The notes under the pieces: model-generated | Database searches by the model: none | What the model saw: the letters and a program-made list of their open reading frames with translations, nothing else | Told to the model about the DNA's origin: nothing | NCBI GenBank assembly: GCA_016748015.1 | Contig: JAAOMT010000664.1 | Span: 1,899,799 to 1,963,798, forward strand | Length of the DNA stretch: 64,000 nucleotides | Direction: 5' to 3' | DNA from: Geosiphon pyriformis | Lineage: Eukaryota; Glomeromycota; Glomeromycetes; Archaeosporales; Geosiphonaceae | In this document: piece by piece, positions 22,236 through 35,181 of the stretch | Layout of the letters: the number at the start of each line of letters is the position of its first letter | Numbering within the stretch: the first letter of the stretch is position 1 | Translations under genes and position numbers: made by a program

Positions 22236-23377
22236 TACTTTTGTGATTTATTAAATAAAAAAACAATTAAAAAGCATAACAATATCTGTTATTAATTTTA
22301 AAAATCACTAAGTTAAAACATAGAATAATAGCAGTAATATTATCTTATTGACAATTATAAACTATTCTTTTATCTTTAAATCTTCCAAAAAAATTTACAA
22401 TTGTGATTTTTATAAGATTGATCATGCATATTAAATTCTTACTTATTTAATTTGCTTCTTTATTATAATTTTCTTTTTGATTAATTTTATTATTCTACAA
22501 TTTTGTTTTCTTTTGCTATTTGTTAACTTGTTATTTCAATTTGTAATAATATAATTATTTCTAAATAATAATAAACAAATAATAATATAAAGTTTATATA
22601 AAATAAAAATACAAATTTATTATAAATTTATTTATATAACTAAAAACTATATATAAGTCAAAATATTAAACTAAAAAAATTTAAATCCAATTAATATTTT
22701 TTAACAAATTTTTATTAATAACTTTAATTTTAGATTAAGTTAACAAAACTCCACAAATTATAAGCATTTATACTTATTAAAAAAGTATAAAACAGTACTT
22801 TATGCACATTTTTGATATTTTATAAAAGCTTATTAATATTAGTTTTAATTATATAAATTAGATTTTTTTTAAAAAAATAGATTATTTAAATATTAAGTTA
22901 TTAGTTTAATTCTAATTATTAAACTTTACAATAGCTTTTTGCTATAATTCTATTAATTATATTTTAAATAATCTAATATTATTATACTTAATAAATGTAG
23001 TATATACAATTTTTATAAATGTTTTTACAAAAATTTTTTTAATAATTACTGTTTAATTTGTGTGATTATTTATTGATTTTTTAAAATTGATATTTATTAT
23101 AATATCTTTATTATTAGTTAATTTGAATATATCTATTATTATTTTTTCTAAAATAAACAATATTTAAATAATTTTACTGAATTTTAAAAAAGTAGATATT
23201 TTTTCAAAATTATTTATATCTAAAAATAATTTTTTAATAGTTTTTAATTTTTTCTAAAAAAAAATTTTATTTATAATTAAAAAAATTAATATTTAAAACA
23301 ATAATTTGTAAACAGATATATTAATTAACAACTTAAAAAAAAAGATTTATTCAAGATATTATTATTATAATTATTAA
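22236..23377. other. AT-rich intergenic DNA
   Basis: No gene or repeat recognised between the possible LTR and the microsatellite at the tail of LINE copy 3. Confidence 0.4.
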
Positions 23378-23407
23378 TTTTTATTATTATTATTATTATT
23401 ATTATTT
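23378..23407. repeat. (ATT)n microsatellite at the tail of LINE copy 3
   Basis: About ten ATT/TTA units. Read on the minus strand this is an (AAT)n tail directly after the LINE 3' UTR, comparable with the TAATAAATAAT tail of copy 2. Confidence 0.75.
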
Positions 23408-26400
23408 TACGAGTGAAGTCCAAACGCTACTTAGCACTATATATTATACAAATAATCTAAACTAAGTATGAATGATGTACTTTCTACACGTGACCAGTCA
23501 CTTGGATCAGTCAGAACAACACTACACACCTATATGCACAGAGACTGTGTCCCCAATACCCGAAAAGAACAAACAAAGCTTGCAAAACCCAAAACTAACC
23601 CCAAAAGCTTCAGCAATACCCAACAGCCTAATCACACCAGCCGAGAATGCCACAGACAAACCAGAAATTGACATAAGAATGGACCCATCATGTGGGATTA
23701 AACCACGCCTCTCCATAAACGCCTAGTATTTGGCGTGGACCAACCAGATGTCATCCCAAAATGCAAGACAAAACTCATGCACAAAGCCCACAATCCTTTT
23801 AGTACTTTCCTTAGAATCTTTAAAAACTGAGACAGACTCCTAAAACCAGTTATCGAAAACAAAGCCCTTACACAAAGCAACACCAATTTCAACCTCAGAA
23901 ATACAAAAAGCCAACACCTGTAAGACACATGAAGAAGAGCAAAATAGACCAGAAAGAGCCTCCCAAGCTGAAGCATGAGTGTCCAACAAACAAACATGGC
24001 CTGCAGCATCTTGAGAACACAAAAAGACGTGATCTGAGATCTCAACATCACCACAGAACAGACAGACCACACTGGGATATCTCCTATCATATAAATGCTT
24101 GTGCACAACAACAGGAAGCCAATGATGGAAAGCCTTCATAAAGTAAGTACGACAACTTGCCATGCGCATGCTGGTGAAACTGGAGGCCAAGTGAGAATCA
24201 GTGTGCCATATCATAGAAGACTTAAACCAATTGACATCAGCATGGAAACTATTAGCCACAACACAAGAACCAACTCCAACCTCCCAATGAGCATGATGAA
24301 CTGATTGGAAAATATTGCGAACAAAGTGTCTAGAATTACCAGAAACCACTGTACCACCAGTGCACAGAAAACATTCACTAACTAAATGAGATAGACACCA
24401 AGCAGAAAGAGCAGCATCTTTGGCAAGTGTATCAGCATGCTCATTGCCTAAGACACCTGAATGACCTTTTACCTTAACCCAATTCATATCCAAATTTTTT
24501 TGACAAATAATAGTAGCAATGTGGTAATGCTCGATCCAACAGTGGTTTCTGAAATCCGAACAAACCAGCAAAAATTCCGATCTACATGCATCCAAAGCAG
24601 CTTGGCTATCCGAAAACAAGTCAATTGAATGAGAAAAAGAAACACACTCAAGGGCCAAAGCTATGGCTTGCAGCTCCGTTAGAGTGGAAGAAACCAAACT
24701 GGACACTTCTACCCCCAAACCCAAGTTAATGTTCTCAAAAAAAATGGTAGCACCTGCTTTCACATCAACAGTGCCTAGACCAGACAGAGACCTATCCATA
24801 TATACAGAAAGGCAGGCAGCATTAATGGTCAGCAGAGTGTCACAAACCACACCAAAATCATGAGAGAGACAAATATCTGACACAGCATGACCATCCACCA
24901 AAGAAGAACTTGAGGAGAGGGGACTAACACCACCAAGAAAGCGAATGGAGAGATCAAACCAGAAAAAGATTGGGCCACAAGGGTCTAGCCTCTTCCAACA
25001 CTTGAAAGCTTTCCAACTAAAAACATCACCATTACGGTCACAAAGCTGTTCCACAAAAGCAATTCCATAACGTTTGAGTGAAGAGACACATCTGAGAAAA
25101 CAGGATTCACCAAGAACCAAAGACATAGGAGTACCATACTGACAGTGAAAAGCACAAGCCAGAAAGCCACCCAAAGACAAATTACATCTGGAAAAAATAC
25201 AAACCACATCAGCCAAAAAATTGTTTGAGGGATTGACACCAATACAAAATGAAAACAGCAAAGGATGACATGGGTGCCAGCTGAGAACTTGAAGATCATG
25301 AGACCTATGAAAAAAAAGACAACCCAAAATACCAGCAGAATTTGTGAAAGTAATAGTGGATGCCAATTTACTCTCAGCCTAAATCTGCTCAAAAGTCTTT
25401 AAATCATACAATGAGGGGTGGTACAGTACATCATTGAGAAAATCATGGGACAACCCAGACTTAAATTTCAAGATCTTGTGTACTAGAGCATCCTATTTGT
25501 TACTAACATTTACAGAAATGAAATTAAACTGAGTTCTATAGCTGATGATAGGAAAAAAAACCATGGACACCAAATATGCACACTGCTTATCAGAAACTGT
25601 CTTTCTTAAAACTAGATTCACAAAAAACCGCACATCCGCCTGGGCTTTAGCTAAGCTGGACTTTGAAAGACCCTCAGAAAATAAAAAAATGCCTAGATAA
25701 CAATGAGATTCCCCTTTCTTGGCAATAAAAATAGGCACACCACTGATAGTCAAATGAGGGTCCAACACCTGGCAATTGATGGGGATGGTCATTGTTTTGT
25801 CATTATTTACAGAAATATCATTAAACTTGAAAAACTCACTAGTAACATCAAAGATGCATTGTGTAGCAGCCTGACTGCTACCAACCCAAATAGTATCATC
25901 AACAAAAGCGCCAGCAGCAAAAAACAAAAACAGCCCAGCTTGAGGATCCACCCAGCCAGTTTTGAATATAAAATAAGAATTCAACCTGTAGCCATACACA
26001 CTATTCTGTTTTTTGACTTTACACAAAAGTGAATCATAGAATATATGCCAGAGAAGAGAAGAGAAAACTTCCCCTTGGTCCAGCCTATCATGAACACAAT
26101 ATCCATCAGTTAGGCCAAAGTCAGTCATCACTCTGTTAACGTGACTATTGTGAATGCTGCCAAAAAATCTAATAAACCTCTCACACATCTTAATCCTAAC
26201 CAGACTTCTCCTAAGATGTTCTCAACTGACTGAGTCATAAGCCTTACGCATGTCTTGTAAAACCAACCAGAGTTCTTAGTTTTTCTCCAGGGCATCTTTA
26301 ATCACTGAACCAACAGCAAAAATGGGAGACTGGATTGTTGTACCTTTTATAACTGAAAAATTGTCACTGCGAAGGACATCAAAAGTGCTACAAGCCAAAA

Positions 26401-26563
26401 AAATCCTATCTGAAAGGATCTTGGAAAGAATCTTGCAGACTGTTTCAATTAAAGCAATATGATGAGTGTTTGTAAGAACTTCTTCCCATTCATATAGTTT
26501 AGAGATCATAAAAACCCAAGCTTCTTTCCAAGGTCCAGGAACTGATTCACTAATTAAATACAG

Positions 26564-27549
26564 TGTTACCAGACAAAATTAGAGATATTGTTTAGCATGA
26601 AATTACCCTTATAAATCTTATCATTAATTAGCATATATTATTGTTTCAAATTATTACTTATTACATTAGCAAAATGTCCAAAATTATCATTTAATTAATA
26701 ATTCAATTTGTACATAACACAAATATAACCTAAGTGCAATGATCAATCATGTAATACCCCAAAATATGTAACATTTAAAAGTTTACTGAAATTTGTAGAA
26801 ATTTGCCGAAATAATTGATAGTTTACTGAAATATCTAATAGTTTGCAAAAATAACTTGTAGTTTGCCAAAATGTATCTTTAGTTTAGCGAAATTGTAAAA
26901 AAGAGCAAAGTTCAAGTTCATAGAATAGTATTACAACAAGTTGTATAAAAGAAAAGCTTTTCTCTTCGAGAAAATGTATCTTACTTCAGATTTAATAATT
27001 AGAATCATCCTTTACATACAAAAACAAAATAAATATCAAATAATTCGAAAAAGCCAAATTCTTAAATTATTTCCCTTGAAATTAACCAATTCCTACTAAC
27101 AGTTTGAAATTGATTAGCTACCAATTTCAGTAGACTGTTAAAGCACTTCTAGGCCTGGATCCAAAACAACTTCCATAAATCATCAGTTTTACTTTTTCTT
27201 TTATATTTCTTTTATTTTCTTTCTTTTCTTATTATAAATCATTTGGGTATCTTACAGACAAGAATTCCTGTAGAGGAGTTGACTTTCACAGCAAAGTAAC
27301 TACACATTTTTAGTGAGCTTTCAGACAAGCAATTCCTAGGAAAGAGTTGACATTTACTATAATATAATTATACAAAGTAACTGGCACGGAATTGGCCATT
27401 CCACTTATAAGCCCATCAGTTCAAATTATAGGAGATAATTTGAAGATAAATTCAGTTATCAGAGATTCAAACACTTCTCATAATCGTGAATTAACAGCAT
27501 TACAACAAACATACAAGAGCTAAGAAGAAACCAAAAACCTCTAATAACA
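26564..27549 (+). mobile_element. solo LTR, family A, in LINE copy 3
   Basis: 986 bp beginning TGTTACCAG and ending CTAATAACA, so the ends are inverted TGTTA/TAACA repeats. It is flanked by identical 4-bp duplications ACAG (26560-26563 and 27550-27553). No coding region inside, so it is a solo LTR left by LTR-LTR recombination. Other copies: 38884-39825, 52427-53426 (reversed), and fragments at 13430-13934 and 14880-15254. This is the best preserved and, with identical target copies, probably the youngest. Confidence 0.93.
26781..26896 (+). repeat. 20-bp tandem repeat block in family-A LTR
   Basis: Six units start at 26781, 26801, 26821, 26841, 26861 and 26882 (period 20, last step 21). The core is GTTTGCCGAAAT with variation. 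The same block is in the copies at 39085-39185 and 53120-53225 (reversed). Being upstream in the LTR and phased at nearly two helical turns, it is a candidate enhancer or transcription-factor array. Confidence 0.8.
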
Positions 27550-29195
27550 ACAGGTTCAAAAGCATCAGAAACATATCCAAAACTGATTTGTCACAACACT
27601 TCCACAATTCATTAGAGATACCAGAGAGACCAGCTGCCTTCCCATCAGGAAAATCCTTGACAACTGCCAACATTTCATCAAAACTAATTGGACATATGAC
27701 ACCAGAAAAAGCACCATCAAAAACATACTCTAGAGGCCAATATTGGTGAGCCTAATCTTTGGAGATATTAGAAACCACCCTACATTTCCTGGTCCATCCC
27801 TTTATGATATTGTCCACCTTCAATTTGACAGAGTCAGGCTCCAAAATCAACTCATTTTTCATAACCAGATGATCCAAGACCACCTTGCGAAAGGGACACT
27901 CCAAAACATTCCTAATGATGTGACCCTTGTCCAGTTCAAAACTTTTTATCCTCTTACTAATAGCCTGTTTGATCGAAGATTTCTCAGCACGTTTGAATTC
28001 CAACAACTTAGAAGCATAGTACAACTTCCTTGCTTTGGCCAGCACAGAATGAATAAGATTGAAACCAGAACCTAAAAGAAACAGAAACCTCACCACCGAT
28101 ACACCAGGAGAATCAAGCCTGTGCCACATCTTCAACAAAGCAACAAACTCTTCACTAGAAACCAAACATGAAGCCTTGACCAACTTTAAAACCAGCAATT
28201 CTAGCTTATGGAACCTAGAAGACACCTTGGTGAAAATGTCATCAAAACCCTTGAACCACTTTTTTTTAAATGTACTATCCGCAAAAAGAATCATGATCTT
28301 GTGAACAATGTCTCACATAGCATCCATATCAGAAAATTTCACAGCAGCACCAAATACATCTGAAAACATAAAGGCATTAACAGCCAAAGTGTCCTTGAAC
28401 TCCAACCACTTAGCTCTATTGGCATTCTTGATGTCAAATTTCCAATGATCCCTGGTGATCTGTTTGCGCAACAAAGAAAACTGCACATCTAACAATCTAC
28501 CTATATCCACAGATACAGAACAGCCCTATGATCAGTATCAAAAAAGTCATTAACACTAGTCACACTGTGATCCACAACTGCATTAATCAAATTAGAGGAA
28601 ACAAAAACATAGTCAATCATTTTGGCGGCACCACAAAAATTGCACCAAGTTGGAAATTTCACAAACAAACTCCCACCCAAAGAGTTGACTAAACCCAAAT
28701 CAAAACACTTTTTGAAACTGGCACATTTATGAGAACCATCCTCATTGAAATCACTATCAAGAATGATAAAGGAAGATTCATTCACCATTTTAGCAATGAA
28801 GGAGTTGATATCACCAGCCTGAGAGAAACAAACCACCGAGGAAGCGCCAGCATACAGCCCCAAAATCGACACAGAAAGCTTGTTCTTAAAAAGCAGCCTC
28901 ACTGACAAGAGCTGACCAGGCACCTCTGAAACCTTGCACACATGTTTTGCTAATGAAAAGTTCAAAATAATAGCAACACCAGATTCCATGTGACCAGAAT
29001 CCAAACCAGAAGTAAAAACATGAATACCATTAAATCTATCAGCAATCCAAGGGTGAATCTTTCCCTGCAACTTTGTTTCAATGACAATAGAGACCAGATT
29101 GTTCATATCCTTATGTCAACAAACAATGTCCACCTGCTTTGCACAATTGTTCATATCTCTGACATTGTATGTTGCAATCTTCCAAATTAAATGAG

Positions 29196-31091
29196 TTATT
29201 GAGAAACCATAGGAGCTGACAAACCCAAACCAGAGCACAAAAAATTCAACTTATTCAAAACTGAACCAACTGAAGCTTCCAAAGCGACCAATTTTGTCTC
29301 CAAACTGCCCACCTTGGCAGTAAGAACCTTGGAACTACTAGCGCTGAAATTGACAACAGCATTATCAGTAACAGGGGAGGTAATATCAGGAAAACCCAAA
29401 GTATTGTCCACAATCATATCTGAATCTACCTCAGAACCCAAAGCTGCAAAAGCAACAAAAAAAGAGGCCAGGAAAGAAGGAACCATACCAAAAGAATTCA
29501 ACCTAACCAGAATGCCAGAAACACAGTCAGCCAAAAACTCCAAAAAGTGCTCCAAAACTGCCAAACAATCACCCAAATGGGAAACAACAGGAAGATCAGA
29601 GACAGCTGAAGGAGGAACCAAACCAGAATGCAAACCAGAACCAGAAGAACCAGAAGGAAATGCACAGAAGGGAGTGCCACTAACAACTTAAGCCCATGTC
29701 TTGCCACCAAATGAAACCAGATAGACAATAAAAGCCGATTTCTTCTTATATATACCACTCAGACAAACCCAATTATGATCAAAAACCACCTTCTTCTCAC
29801 ATACACCAGAACTTTCACCCACAGAACAGTTGACAGTGATATGACCAAATTGTTTACACTTGGCACAACTAGCCAAAACAAGACTAGTCCAATGCAAACT
29901 AATACTCTTGAAAATTGAAATAGTACAAACAGCAGCCAATCTGGCAGCTTTATTTTCAAAACAAATGATTGCACACTGATTGCGGATATATGAACTGGAA
30001 TTGCGGCCAATGAAACAAGTCTTCCCACCATACGACATCAACAAATCAGACAAATCATGAGCAGAAGTACCCACAGGCAAAGTATAAAGCATAGCCTGAT
30101 GTCGATCCCTAGATACCCATGTTTGTTTATTACTAACAGCCAGTGCTATGCGAACTGAATCCTTTTCTACAAGAACAGACCACTTAGAAGTGACCAAACT
30201 GGCAACTTCTAATGACTCAAATTCAATCCAGGTCTTTTGCCAAAGACCAATCAATTGCATCTTAATGGAAATGATCTTGCCAAATTTAGAAAAAACTGAT
30301 TCCACAGCCATCTTTGGAAGATCCACTAGGATTTTCTTAATGACCACTTTCTGATTTGAACAAACATTTGCTTTTTTGAGATCACTATTGACAACAATTT
30401 TCTCACAAACTGCCATTTTTCTGGCCTTAATCAAACTAGACTCACTTGTGAAAGTTGAACAAACAACACCAGGAAATTTTGAAGGAGTTGAAGCTCCCCC
30501 AAAACCATCGATTTTGTAAAAAAAATTTTTGATTGAAATGAGCTTATCACTATTAGTATTTCCAGAAACAGCAAACAATTCCACATCCAAAGTGAATAAT
30601 TTTACTGGCTCAAAGCTTCACTTTTCCATAACATGTGACTTGACAAATGGCATCTGATTGGAGCCATTAAAAATTTTTGAAGATAGAAGACTTAGTGTAT
30701 TCTTATTATTACTCATGGAGTCAAATATTAGAGCTTTTGGAGGTTTGCCTAGCACGTAAGTATGGGTCCAGGTTTTTCTTAGCATAGCCTCATTTATTTC
30801 ATCATCTTCACCAGATTCTGCATAGCTTGTTTCTTTGGCAATAGTGTTCACCATATTCTCTACATCTAACACCCCACTCATGCTTGACTTGTCATTTTCA
30901 ACTTCACTTCCCCAAAATACCTTATATTTTTCATCACTTAATGAATTCACAACTCTATCAACAACTTCAAGTTTCCTAGGTTTCTTATACAATGGACTAT
31001 GAGAGTAGACACTTTCAACTTGTGCCTTTTTTTTGGTGCCAGATTGGATCCCCAACCCAGTCAATCCAGAACTAAAACCACCAGCAGACAA
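29196..31091 (-). pseudogene. LINE copy 3 ORF1
   Basis: One frame from about 31091 to a TAA at 29196-29198, with two internal stops, TGA 30615-30617 and TAA 29691-29693 (Q in TWAQV of copy 1). The first codon in this position is TTG where copy 2 has ATG, so the normal start is lost. It carries the same RRM-like unit (VVIKKILVD .. KTWIEFES), the second RRM-like unit, a knuckle reading CAKCKQFGHITVNC (C-x2-C-x4-H-x4-C, complete), and the C-terminal leucine-spaced helix. The N-terminal 150 residues share little with copy 2 ORF1, so the family has a variable N terminus. Its end overlaps ORF2 by ATAA, an eroded ATGA. Confidence 0.88.
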
Positions 31092-31245
31092 ACTTGCCAG
31101 TTCTATGGCAACAAAAAGGAGTGTATTAAGAGAAATAACTGAAGTAAAAAAGGGAAAAGGGAAAAAGAAAAGCTATTCTATCAGCAAAAACTATGCTCTC
31201 GTCATGGGCAGAGGATCGACAAGAGAAAAAAGTTTTTGGGTTTTT

Positions 31246-32740
31246 TAGTGTTTTTTATTAATTACAAAATTAATTTTGTTAAAAAAAATTTTAAAATTTT
31301 TAGCTTTTTTGAAATTATATTAATATTTAAAACTGAATTTATTATTATTATTAAGTTAAAAGCTAGTTTTTTTTACCAAGTTTTTTTTTTATGTTTATAT
31401 TATCTAATTTTATAATGTTTTTAGTATTTGAATTAATTATTTTATTAACTAAAAAAGTATTTTGTAATAAAACAACATTAATATTAATATTTAATTTTTT
31501 AAAATTCTGTTTTTACACTTTTTTTTGGTAATTAAGTCGATAATAATTGAACTAACACCAGATTTTTTTTGTTTTCTTTTATAATTAAGTTAATAATTCT
31601 AATAACAGTTTTATATTTAAAAAAAAAAGTATAAAAATATCTAATTAAAAATAGTAAAATAAAACAAAAAACAGAAAAACTTTTTTTAAAATATTATTTT
31701 TTTAATAAATTTAGAATAAGTAAAAGAAAAAAGTTTTTTATATTATAATAATATATTATTATATTTTAATTAATATTTACTAAATTTTAAAAAGTTAAAT
31801 ATACAATATTTTAAAAATATTAATAAGAATTTTTTAATAATTATTTTTTAATTTATATACAAATTTGATTTAAGCCAATTTAAATATAAATATAAATTAA
31901 ATAATTTTTTAAAATTTTAAAAAATCAACTTAATAAAAATATTATTATTTTTAATATTATAAAATTTAGATTGTTTAATTGGTTTTTTAACAAAAAATTT
32001 AATCTGAGTTTTTTGTAAAATTATATTATTTATAATAATGCTGGTTTTTTTAAATATTTTAAATATTTTTTATATTCAATTTTTTTTGAAATTTTTATAA
32101 AAACTATTTATTTTACTGTTTTAAAATACAGACTTCTTAAAAAACATTAAATTTACTAATTTTTATGATTAAATTATTAATAAATATTTAAAATACAAAT
32201 ATATTAACTTTAAATTTTTTGGTTTTTTTATTAAATTTGTCAAATTCATAATTTATTATATATTTTTTAATATTAAAATAGATTTTTTTTCATTTTTTTA
32301 TTTAATTATGCTAGTAATAATTGTGTTAACTTTTTAAACAAAAGTGTAATAAAAAAATAACTCAAAAAAAACATAAAATATTTTTATTTTGTGTAATTTA
32401 TATATTTTAATTTTTATAATGTGTTAATTATTGAATTAAATATATACATATTTTATTGTTAAAACAAATACAATTTAATCATATATTAATATTAAAAAAA
32501 TAATTATTGTTTTTTTATATGTTTAATCTTTTTAATTTATTCAATGATGCAAAAAAAAAAATTAATTGATATATATTTTTTTTGCTTTGACAAAGTAAGG
32601 TCTTTTTTACTGACATTATTTATTCAAAAAAATAATTCTTAATTAAGTATGCTTATATAACATATAATTCATTCTATGCTTGTAACTAATTATATTTACA
32701 TAATTCTAAAATTAAAATTAAATTGATGGGCTAACTACGA
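31246..32740. other. AT-rich intergenic DNA upstream of DPM1
   Basis: About 1.5 kb of strongly A/T-rich sequence with homopolymers. I see no gene or known repeat. Confidence 0.45.
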
Positions 32741-34216
<1,476 letters not shown>

Positions 34217-35181
34217 TGATGAGACGGTTGAAGAGTTAATTTTAATTTAATTTTATTTGTTCGTTTTTAAAAAGAGCCCAACTTGTAGAATTGTACATTA
34301 TGTTTTGACTATCAGATTTTATCAATTCCCATATAATGAAATACAAGAAATCTGAACTTTTAAAACTTTATTTTTTAAACTTAGCCTATTTTATTATATA
34401 ATTTTTTTTATTAAACAACTAATCAATAAATATTATATCTAATTATTAAAGTTGCTTTTATATATATAAAAATTAACAATTTTATATTAACAATCAAATA
34501 AAAATTTTTTTTTTAAGAATATTTATTTTTATATACTTAAGTAACATATTATATTTTGTTAAAATGTTTATAATTATTATTAATTTAAATAACAGATTAT
34601 TAAACAGCTATTTATTTACAATAAAGTTTTGTACTTAAACAATAATTTAACCAATTTACAATTATTTAAAAACTTATTAATAATAAACAATTTGCTTTTA
34701 ATCTGTATTTAATTAAAAGTTTTTAAATTAAAAAATAAAAAATAAAAAACTCTTTCTTTTATTTATTTTAAAAATTCCAAAAAAAAAATTTTCAAGTTTT
34801 TTTAATTTTTTTTTGTATTTATATATTATTAAATTAACTTTTTTAAAAAACTGGTATTTTAAATAATTCCGTTAAAAATATGGCCAAATAAAATTTAAAA
34901 ATATTATAATATTAAAAATTTTTTTTTAAATATTAATTTGTTATTTATAAAAAAAGTTTTTAAAAAAATTATAAATAATAAAAAAATTGTTTGTATTAAT
35001 AATTAGTTTTAAAAAATTTTTAAATTAATATTTATTTTTAAATTAAATTTAATTTAAAATATATTTTGGCTAAAAAAAATTACATAATTTTAAATATTAA
35101 TTTAAAATATATAAGTACTATTATAAAAGTATTTTCTTAATATAATTAATTTTTTATGAATTTTTTAATTTTTTTAATTTG
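34217..35181. other. DPM1 3' flank and AT-rich DNA
   Basis: The first 100-150 bases are likely DPM1 3' UTR. The rest is A/T-rich with no recognised feature, up to the 3' end of LINE copy 4. Confidence 0.45.

Larger units (their letters stand above)
26560..27553. repeat. target-site duplication pair ACAG
   Basis: ACAG at 26560-26563 and 27550-27553 directly flank the family-A solo LTR. The two are identical. Confidence 0.85.
23522..29199 (-). pseudogene. LINE copy 3 ORF2, interrupted by LTR
   Basis: Starts at an ATA at 29197-29199 where the sister copies have ATG, reading THLIWKIATYNVRDMN. Endonuclease motifs include ETKLQ, DFNEDG, MIDYVFVS and TDH. A 1-nt loss near 28525 shifts the frame within the VxSVDIG segment. 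RT follows across the LTR (26564-27549): LDQGEVFSSLLW and AGAFVDDTIW. RNase H reads YMDRS, TELQA, FSDSQ, KGHSG and NEHAD, and the C-terminal C-x2-C-x8-H-x4-C motif ends the protein. Other breaks include TAG at 23837 and TAG near 23729. Without the LTR and one target copy the span is 4688 nt, two more than copies 1 and 2, so besides the 1-nt loss there must be a small compensating gain. Confidence 0.92.
23379..31245 (-). mobile_element. LINE copy 3, minus strand, split by a solo LTR
   Basis: Near full-length copy on the minus strand: 5' leader about 31092-31245, ORF1 29196-31091, ORF2 23522-29199, 3' UTR about 23408-23521 and an (AAT)n tail. A family-A solo LTR at 26564-27549 interrupts ORF2 with a perfect 4-bp duplication (ACAG). 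Taking out the LTR and one ACAG rejoins the coding sequence in frame, which confirms both elements. It has fewer stops than copies 1 and 2 but one clear 1-nt deletion near 28525. Confidence 0.93.

Noticed and set aside
26564-27549. Reading the family-A solo LTR as a MITE or DNA transposon because of its inverted ends
   Set aside because: Only 5-7 bp of inversion (TGTTA/TAACA), 4-bp target copies and about 1 kb length fit an LTR; but no full-length element was seen, so this remains the weaker part of the call.
27743-28304. Plus-strand open frames at 27743-28075 and 28059-28304
   Set aside because: Antisense shadows of LINE copy 3 ORF2.
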